Under the pieces are notes generated by a model. That model was not told where the DNA came from. It saw nothing but the letters and a program-made list of their open reading frames with translations, and did not search any database. Positions 59,176 to 64,000 of a stretch of 64,000 nucleotides of DNA are shown here, piece after piece. Positions within the stretch are counted from its first letter, which is position 1. Each line of letters starts with the position of its first letter. Made by a program: the position numbers and the translations under genes. The stretch covers positions 12,677 through 76,676 of the forward strand of contig CALOBA010000017.1 of assembly GCA_942491465.1 (NCBI GenBank). Reading direction: 5' to 3'. Origin of the DNA: CALOBA01 sp942491465 (GTDB lineage: Bacteria > Pseudomonadota > Gammaproteobacteria > Chromatiales > Chromatiaceae).

Positions 59176-60339
59176 CTAATGGGAGATCAGGTCCGGCGCC
59201 AGCGTCGACAGGATGCCCCGCGCGCGGGCCTCCCAGGTGTTGTCGGCGACCAGCGCGTAGCCGGCATCGCCCAGTGCGCGAGCGATGCTCGGATGATTCA
59301 GCAGGTGTTCGATGGCGCCGGCGAGGGCGCCGGCATCGTCCGGCGGCACCAGCAGCGCATCCTTGCCGTCGGTGAGGATACCGGCCAGCGAGGGGATGGC
59401 GCTGGCGACCACGGGGCGTCGCGCGGCGAGATACTCATAGAGCTTCAGCGAAAAGGTCCAGCGTGCGGTGCGATCGCTTGCACAATTAGGCACCAGGCAG
59501 ACGTCGGCCGCGAACATATAGCGGGGCAGCTCGCTGTTGGCGACGAAGGGCATCAGATGGACATTGGTCAGCGTCCGCGCACGCTCGCCCCAGACGCGAA
59601 GCGATTCGTCATCCCCGCCGATGAGCAGGAAGCGGGTCGCCGGCAGCCTGCGGGCCGCCTCCAGAACGGTTCCAATCCCTTTGTATTCCTTGAACGAACC
59701 GGTGTACAGCACGAGCGGCGCATCCTCTTCCAGCCCCAGCATCCGGCGCACCTGCGCACGCTCGTTCGCGGTCGGTCGGAAACGGCTCAGGTCCACCGCG
59801 TTCGGCCTGACGATGATCCGCTCCGGGTCGATCCCGGCGGTGCAGAACGCGTCCTTCAAGATCGGCGAGGTCGTGACCACGCCGACCAGGGCGGGGGCCC
59901 GGGCGAGCAGCGCCATGTAGCGCATGGTCTTTGGGTTTCCCGGCCCATCATGGGTCTCGAAGATGGTCGGGATGCCGAGCTCCGTGGCGTGCTTCGCGCT
60001 CTCCGGCGAGCGGGTGATCACCAGCCGGGGGCATCTGCGCCGGATGAACCGGCTCGCCCGCGCCGCGAACGCCTGGGAATTGGAGCGCGCGAGGTCCCCC
60101 GGCGACAGCCGCCAGGCCATGGGTAGACGCCGCAGGGTAAAGGGCCGCTCTATGCCATACCACTTGAAGACCTCCTGATCTGCGTGGACCCTGCGGCGCA
60201 GCAGGTCGCGGAAATCTCCGGGTATCAGCAGCGCGAACGACGGCACGAGCCGGGCATAAGCCTCGCTCATCTTCATGATCTGTACGGTATGTGCCCATTG
60301 CGACGGGATATTGCCGTTGGAGATATACAGGAGCTTCAT
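59176..60339 (-). CDS. Glycosyltransferase, GT4-type
   Basis: 387 aa from ATG 60339 (MKLLYISNGNIPSQWAH); the upstream in-frame codons are unlikely. Body: RSPESAKHATELGIPTIFETHDGPG, VLYTGSFKEYKGIGTVLEAAR, FLLIGGDDESLRVWGERAR and SLKLYEYLAARRPVVASAIPSL. GT4 fold with C-terminal K/E donor-site motif. First of a two-gene minus-strand operon with the large GT2/GT4 gene. Divergent from the endonuclease III-like gene. Confidence 0.88.
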   Translation of the reverse strand: MKLLYISNGNIPSQWAHTVQIMKMSEAYARLVPSFALLIPGDFRDLLRRRVHADQEVFKWYGIERPFTLRRLPMAWRLSPGDLARSNSQAFAARASRFIRRRCPRLVITRSPESAKHATELGIPTIFETHDGPGNPKTMRYMALLARAPALVGVVTTSPILKDAFCTAGIDPERIIVRPNAVDLSRFRPTANERAQVRRMLGLEEDAPLVLYTGSFKEYKGIGTVLEAARRLPATRFLLIGGDDESLRVWGERARTLTNVHLMPFVANSELPRYMFAADVCLVPNCASDRTARWTFSLKLYEYLAARRPVVASAIPSLAGILTDGKDALLVPPDDAGALAGAIEHLLNHPSIARALGDAGYALVADNTWEARARGILSTLAPDLISH

Positions 60340-60499
60340 TGCCGTCCTGATGCAAACTGCTCTAACGAGCATGCGTTTCGGGATCCGCCATGCCGAATAT
60401 GGGAGCGCATCGGCGTCGCCGTCGAGACATGGGCGCGTGGGCCGGGTATGGTGCCACAGCGCCTCGGGCCTGTCTGCCGAGGCGCTTGAAGAATCGGCG

Positions 60500-61201
60500 A
60501 TGAAGACACCTGCAACCGGTGATTCGAGGGGCTTCGATATGCAATCGGCGGACCTGAACGACGTCTATGCGCGGCTGCGGGCGAGTCACGGCGTGCAGCA
60601 ATGGTGGCCGGCCGAGACCCCGTTCGAGGTCATGATCGGCGCCGTGCTGACCCAGAACACCGCCTGGACCAACGTCGAGCGGGCCATCGTGCGGCTGCGC
60701 GCGCGCGCCGCCCTTGATGCCCGCGCCATCCTCGACCTGCCCGAGGCCGAGCTGGCCGAGACCATCCGCCCGGCGGGTTACTACAACGTCAAGGCGCGTC
60801 GGCTGCGGGCCTTCTGCAGCGCCTTCGTCGCCGCCGGCGGCCTCGACGGCTGGTCGGCGCTGCCCACCCCCGAGCTGCGCCGGACCCTGCTGGCCATCAA
60901 CGGCGTCGGTCCCGAGACCGCCGACGACATCCTGCTCTACGCCTTCGAGCGCCCGGTGTTCGTCGTCGACGCCTACACCCGACGCATCTTCGAGCGCCTG
61001 GGCCTGCTCGCCGGCGGCGAGACCTATGACGCCATCCGCGCCGCCTTCGAGCAGGCCCTCGGGCCGGACGCGGCCTTGTTCAATCAATACCACGCCCTGA
61101 TCGTCGAGCACGGCAAGGACGTTTGTCGCGCTCGGCGCCCGGCCTGCGTCGACTGTTGCCTGCGCGGGCGCTGTTCGGCAGCTTTAGGTGAATGTCGGTG
61201 A
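60500..61201 (+). CDS. Endonuclease III-like DNA glycosylase (HhH-GPD, [4Fe-4S])
   Basis: 233 aa from the ATG at 60500; the ATG at 60539 is also possible. HhH-GPD: PFEVMIGAVLTQNTAWTNVERAI, the hairpin LLAINGVGPETADDILLYA and the catalytic Asp in VVDAYTRRIF. Cys motif C-x6-C-x2-C-x5-C (CRARRPACVDCCLRGRC) binds a [4Fe-4S] cluster. The position of EndoIII's catalytic Lys120 is Glu (GPETAD for GRKTAN), so it is likely a monofunctional glycosylase of the MagIII-type for alkylated bases. Adjacent gene sets are unrelated. Confidence 0.87.
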   Translation: MKTPATGDSRGFDMQSADLNDVYARLRASHGVQQWWPAETPFEVMIGAVLTQNTAWTNVERAIVRLRARAALDARAILDLPEAELAETIRPAGYYNVKARRLRAFCSAFVAAGGLDGWSALPTPELRRTLLAINGVGPETADDILLYAFERPVFVVDAYTRRIFERLGLLAGGETYDAIRAAFEQALGPDAALFNQYHALIVEHGKDVCRARRPACVDCCLRGRCSAALGECR

Positions 61202-61292
61202 GCGGGGTGCCACCGCCCACCGGGTCGTGGAAATGCGGTTCGCCGTTGCCGAGGGGGTATGATAGGTGCGAGATCCAGCGGGGTGTGCGCGC

Positions 61293-62561
61293 ATGAAACG
61301 ATGGGTGAACGCGGCGTCAGCAGGGCTGATGCTTGCCCTCGGGGCGGTCCAGGCCGAGCAGGTGACGGTGTCGGGCCCCTGGCTCGGCGAAGACCAGGGG
61401 CATGTGCAGGCCGTGCTGGCGGCCTTTGCCGAGACCTCCGGGCACGATGTGCGCTACGTCGGCTCGGATTCCTTCGAGCAGCAGATCATGGTCGATGCGG
61501 AGGCGGGCGCGTCGCCGAACCTGGCGGTGTTCCCGCAGCCCGGACTGGCCGCCGGCATGGCGAAACGGGGCTTCCTGACACCGCTGGCCGAGGGCACCGC
61601 GGACTGGGTGCGCGCGCATTATGCCGCCGGCGAGTCCTGGGTGGATCTCGGCAGCTTTCCCGACGAGCACGGCGTCGAGCGCCTGTTCGGCTTTTTCTTC
61701 AAGGTCGACGTCAAGTCGCTGGTCTGGTACTCGCCGGAGAACTTCGCCGATGCCGGCTACGCGGTGCCGCGGACCATGGAGGCGCTCATGGCCCTGTCCG
61801 AGCGCATCGTCGCCGAGGGCTATACGCCCTGGTGCATCGGTCTCGGTTCCGGCAGCGCGACCGGCTGGCCGGCGACCGATTGGGTCGAAGACCTGCTGCT
61901 GCGCCTGGAGCCGCCGGAGGTCTACGACGGCTGGGTCGACAACGCGATCCCGTTCGATGATCCGCGCATCATCGCCGCCATCGAGGCCTTCGGCGCCTTC
62001 GCCCGCAACGACGCCTTTGTCACCGGCGGGGTAGCCGCCGTGGCCACCACCGACTTTCGCGACAGCCCAAAGGCCCTGTTCAGCGCACCGCCGCAGTGTT
62101 ACATGCACCACCAGGGCAGCTTCATCCCCAGCTTCTTCCCGACCTGGGCCGTCGTCGGCCGGGATGCGGACGTCTTCTACTTTCCACCCTATGCGCGCAA
62201 GGACTTGGGCCGCCCGGTGCTCGGCGCCGGCACGCTGTGGGCGATCACCAGGCCCAGCCAGGGCGCCCACGACCTGATCCGCTTCCTGCAGGACCCACGG
62301 GCGCACGAGATCTGGATGGCGCGGGAAGGCTTCCTGACCCCGCACAAGGGCGTCGATCCCGCCCGGTTCAGCGACCCGACCCTGCGCAAGATGAACCAGA
62401 TCCTGCTCGATGCGACAACCTTCCGCTTCGACGGCTCGGATCGGATGCCGAGCGCCATCGGCTCCGGCGCCTTCTGGACCGGGATGGTCGACTATGCCGG
62501 TGGTCGGCCGGCCGCCGAAGTGGCGCGCGAGATCCGGCATGCATGGGAGGCGGTGAAGTGA
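61293..62561 (+). CDS. Sugar ABC transporter substrate-binding protein (alpha-glucoside type)
   Basis: 422 aa from ATG 61293 (MKRWVNAASAGLML); signal peptide cleaves after VQAE or so. Solute-binding family 1: FEQQIMVDAEAGASPNLAVFPQPGLAAGMAKRG, SLVWYSPENFADAGYAVPRTMEAL, GDPRAHEIWMAREGFLTPHKG-like end (FLQDPRAHEIW). The AglE-like order of SBP then permease supports an alpha-glucoside or related substrate. The permease gene begins 50 nt after its stop. Confidence 0.87.
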   Translation: MKRWVNAASAGLMLALGAVQAEQVTVSGPWLGEDQGHVQAVLAAFAETSGHDVRYVGSDSFEQQIMVDAEAGASPNLAVFPQPGLAAGMAKRGFLTPLAEGTADWVRAHYAAGESWVDLGSFPDEHGVERLFGFFFKVDVKSLVWYSPENFADAGYAVPRTMEALMALSERIVAEGYTPWCIGLGSGSATGWPATDWVEDLLLRLEPPEVYDGWVDNAIPFDDPRIIAAIEAFGAFARNDAFVTGGVAAVATTDFRDSPKALFSAPPQCYMHHQGSFIPSFFPTWAVVGRDADVFYFPPYARKDLGRPVLGAGTLWAITRPSQGAHDLIRFLQDPRAHEIWMAREGFLTPHKGVDPARFSDPTLRKMNQILLDATTFRFDGSDRMPSAIGSGAFWTGMVDYAGGRPAAEVAREIRHAWEAVK

Positions 62562-62610
62562 TGCCCCCATCAGCGCAACCAGCAGGGTCGACTTCGGGAG
62601 GAACGCGCGG

Positions 62611-64000
62611 ATGCATCCGGCACTGCAAGGTCTGCTGACCATCGCCGTCGGCGTCGGCGGCTGTCTGGCCTACTTCTATCTGGCCAACGTGGTCTTGGAT
62701 AAGGTCATCTTTCCGCCGCGGGGCGGGGATGCCGGGCGCAATATCAATCGGGCCAATCTCCTGCGCCCCTGGCTGTTTCTGTTCCCGGCGCTGCTGGTGC
62801 TCGGGCTCTATCTGGCCTATCCGGTGTTCGAGACCCTGCGCCTGTCGCTGACCGACCGCGCGCTCGACGGCGCCTTCGTCGGGCTCGCCAACTACCGGCA
62901 GATGCTCGGCGAGCCGAAGTTCTGGGAGGCGATGCGAAACAACCTGCTGTGGCTGATCGTGGTGCCGGCCATGTCCACCGCGTTCGGGCTGCTGGCGGCG
63001 CAGCTGACCGATCGGATTGGCTGGGGCAGTGTCGCCAAGTCGCTGATCTTCATGCCGATGGCGATCTCGTTCGTCGGTGCGTCGGTGATCTTCAAGCTGA
63101 TCTACGACGCGCGCCCCGCAGGCCAGCCGCAGATCGGCGTGCTCAATGCGCTCTGGATGCAGTTTGACGGCGGCATCGGGTCGTTTCTGCTGCTGCGGCT
63201 GCTGCCTGCGGTGGTGCTGCTCGGTGTTGCCGCCATCGCCTGCTACGCCGCTTGGGTCGTGCTGCGGCCGATGGTTGCCGGGTGGTCTGCCGCCTCGCTG
63301 CCGGGGCGGCTGGCGCTCTCGGGCCTTGGCCTGTGCCTCGGGGGGTTGGCCCTGTTGAACCTACTCGGCGTGTTGACCGCAGAGATCCCCTATGGCCAAC
63401 CGCAGCGCTGGCTGACGCTGCCGTTCTGGAACAGTTTCTTCCTGATGGCGGTGCTGATCTGGATCCAGACCGGCTTTGCCATGGTCATCCTGTCCGCGGC
63501 CCTGCGCGGTATCCCCGAGGAGACCATCGAAGCGGCCATCGTCGACGGCGCCAACCCGCTGCAGGTCTTCTTCCGCATCAAGGTGCCGCAGATCATGGGC
63601 AGCATCGTCGTCGTCTGGACCACCATCACGCTGACCGTGCTCAAGGTCTTCGATGTCGTCTTTGTCATGACCAACGGCCAGTGGCAGACGCAGGTCTTGG
63701 CCAACTATATGTACGATAAGCTGTTTCGCGCCAACGACTGGGGCGTCGGCTCGGCCGGCGCCATGGTCTTCGAGATGCTGCTGGTGCTGCCGATCCGGGT
63801 CTGGAATACCGGCGTCAGCGCCCGCAAGGAGTGGACTGAGACCATGGTCCTGCTCGCTGGAACAAGGGCGCTGGCGAACTGGGCGGTCCACCTGTCGGTG
63901 CTGCTGCTGCTGGTGTTGCTGTGGCTGTTCCCGACCGTCGGGCTGTTGGTCTCGTCGTTCCGCGGCGGCGACCAGATCGCCACCAGCGGTTGGTGGCAGG
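62611..64000 (+). CDS. Sugar ABC permease, AglF-like, continuing in frame into AglG-like sequence (partial)
   Basis: Open from ATG 62611 (GGGAGG at 62596-62601) to the window edge: 463 codons. AglF features: LRPWLFLFPALLVLGLYLAYPVFETLRLSL and, later, the EAA loop GIPEETIEAAIVDGANPLQVFFRIKVPQI. Between NALW (about residue 185) and QRWLTLPFWN (about 268) there is an extra segment with two hydrophobic stretches not usual in AglF. Near residue 405 the expected stop is absent, and the frame continues TETMVLLAGTRALANWAVHLSVLLLLVLLWLFPTVGLLVSSFRGGDQIATSGWWQ, the normal start of AglG, so either a fusion or a lost stop. An ATG at 63844 with AAGGAG could start the second gene. Confidence 0.8.
   Translation, partial: MHPALQGLLTIAVGVGGCLAYFYLANVVLDKVIFPPRGGDAGRNINRANLLRPWLFLFPALLVLGLYLAYPVFETLRLSLTDRALDGAFVGLANYRQMLGEPKFWEAMRNNLLWLIVVPAMSTAFGLLAAQLTDRIGWGSVAKSLIFMPMAISFVGASVIFKLIYDARPAGQPQIGVLNALWMQFDGGIGSFLLLRLLPAVVLLGVAAIACYAAWVVLRPMVAGWSAASLPGRLALSGLGLCLGGLALLNLLGVLTAEIPYGQPQRWLTLPFWNSFFLMAVLIWIQTGFAMVILSAALRGIPEETIEAAIVDGANPLQVFFRIKVPQIMGSIVVVWTTITLTVLKVFDVVFVMTNGQWQTQVLANYMYDKLFRANDWGVGSAGAMVFEMLLVLPIRVWNTGVSARKEWTETMVLLAGTRALANWAVHLSVLLLLVLLWLFPTVGLLVSSFRGGDQIATSGWWQ

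Overview
The window looks like chromosome of a purple sulfur bacterium (Chromatiaceae-type gammaproteobacterium). The main evidence is a complete reverse-type dsrABEFHCMKLJOP run for sulfur oxidation, a membrane-bound uptake [NiFe] hydrogenase, a PII/ammonium-transporter operon and generally high GC. Genus cannot be fixed from the sequence alone. No rRNA, tRNA, CRISPR array or intact insertion sequence was seen.

Layout. 1-342: start of a minus-strand AAA ATPase. 0.5-3.5 kb: overlapping cytochrome P450, tandem GNAT-like and sulfotransferase genes. 3.9-7.3 kb: a PEP-CTERM-like surface protein and a phosphatase-fold/TPR/sulfotransferase-like fusion. 7.6-12.2 kb: hupS-hupL-hupC-hupD; HupS carries the six-cysteine proximal-cluster signature of oxygen-tolerant enzymes. 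12.25-15.1 kb: a lower-GC, repeat-rich island with two toxin-antitoxin modules (one with a broken BrnT toxin), a lone membrane protein and two families of short repeats. 15.3-18.6 kb: a minus-strand block made of a TauD-like dioxygenase, a 63-aa protein, a helical-repeat-like protein, a stand-alone Cas6/Cmx6-like protein and a cysteine-less DsrC paralogue. It is divergent from dsr. 19.0-30.3 kb: dsrABEFHCMKLJOP, without dsrN, dsrR or dsrS after dsrP and followed by three palindromic elements. 30.8-31.3 kb: a YbjN-like secreted protein. 31.6-41.9 kb: a partial type VI secretion cluster, tssA-B-C-E-F-G-H, with no hcp, vgrG or tssJKLM. 42.2-46.6 kb: two amtB genes, glnK and a TorF-type porin on the minus strand; the promoter-distal end has a terminator and the promoter region has a sigma54 site with two NtrC-like boxes. 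46.9-52.7 kb: ubiK, comM, an ABC-F gene, a DUF2939 gene and a GlgC-like protein lacking key catalytic residues. 52.9-60.3 kb: five glycosyltransferases converging from both sides. 60.5-64 kb: an endonuclease III-like glycosylase and an alpha-glucoside-type ABC importer whose permease reads into a second permease without a stop and runs off the window.

How it works together. DsrEFH and DsrC pass sulfur to DsrAB, DsrL links this to NAD(P)H, and DsrMKJOP exchanges electrons with the quinone pool and periplasm. The hydrogenase feeds H2 electrons through cytochrome b HupC into the same pool. GlnK gates AmtB under nitrogen control. The glycosyltransferases probably build a surface polysaccharide.

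Most unusual items: (i) the Cas6-like gene in a sulfur-type locus without CRISPR; (ii) four intergenic arrays of CG-containing hexanucleotide repeats, three arranged as inverted arms; (iii) the catalytically degenerate GlgC-like protein; (iv) a ~155-bp imperfect palindrome inside the T6SS operon; (v) the apparently fused sugar permeases.
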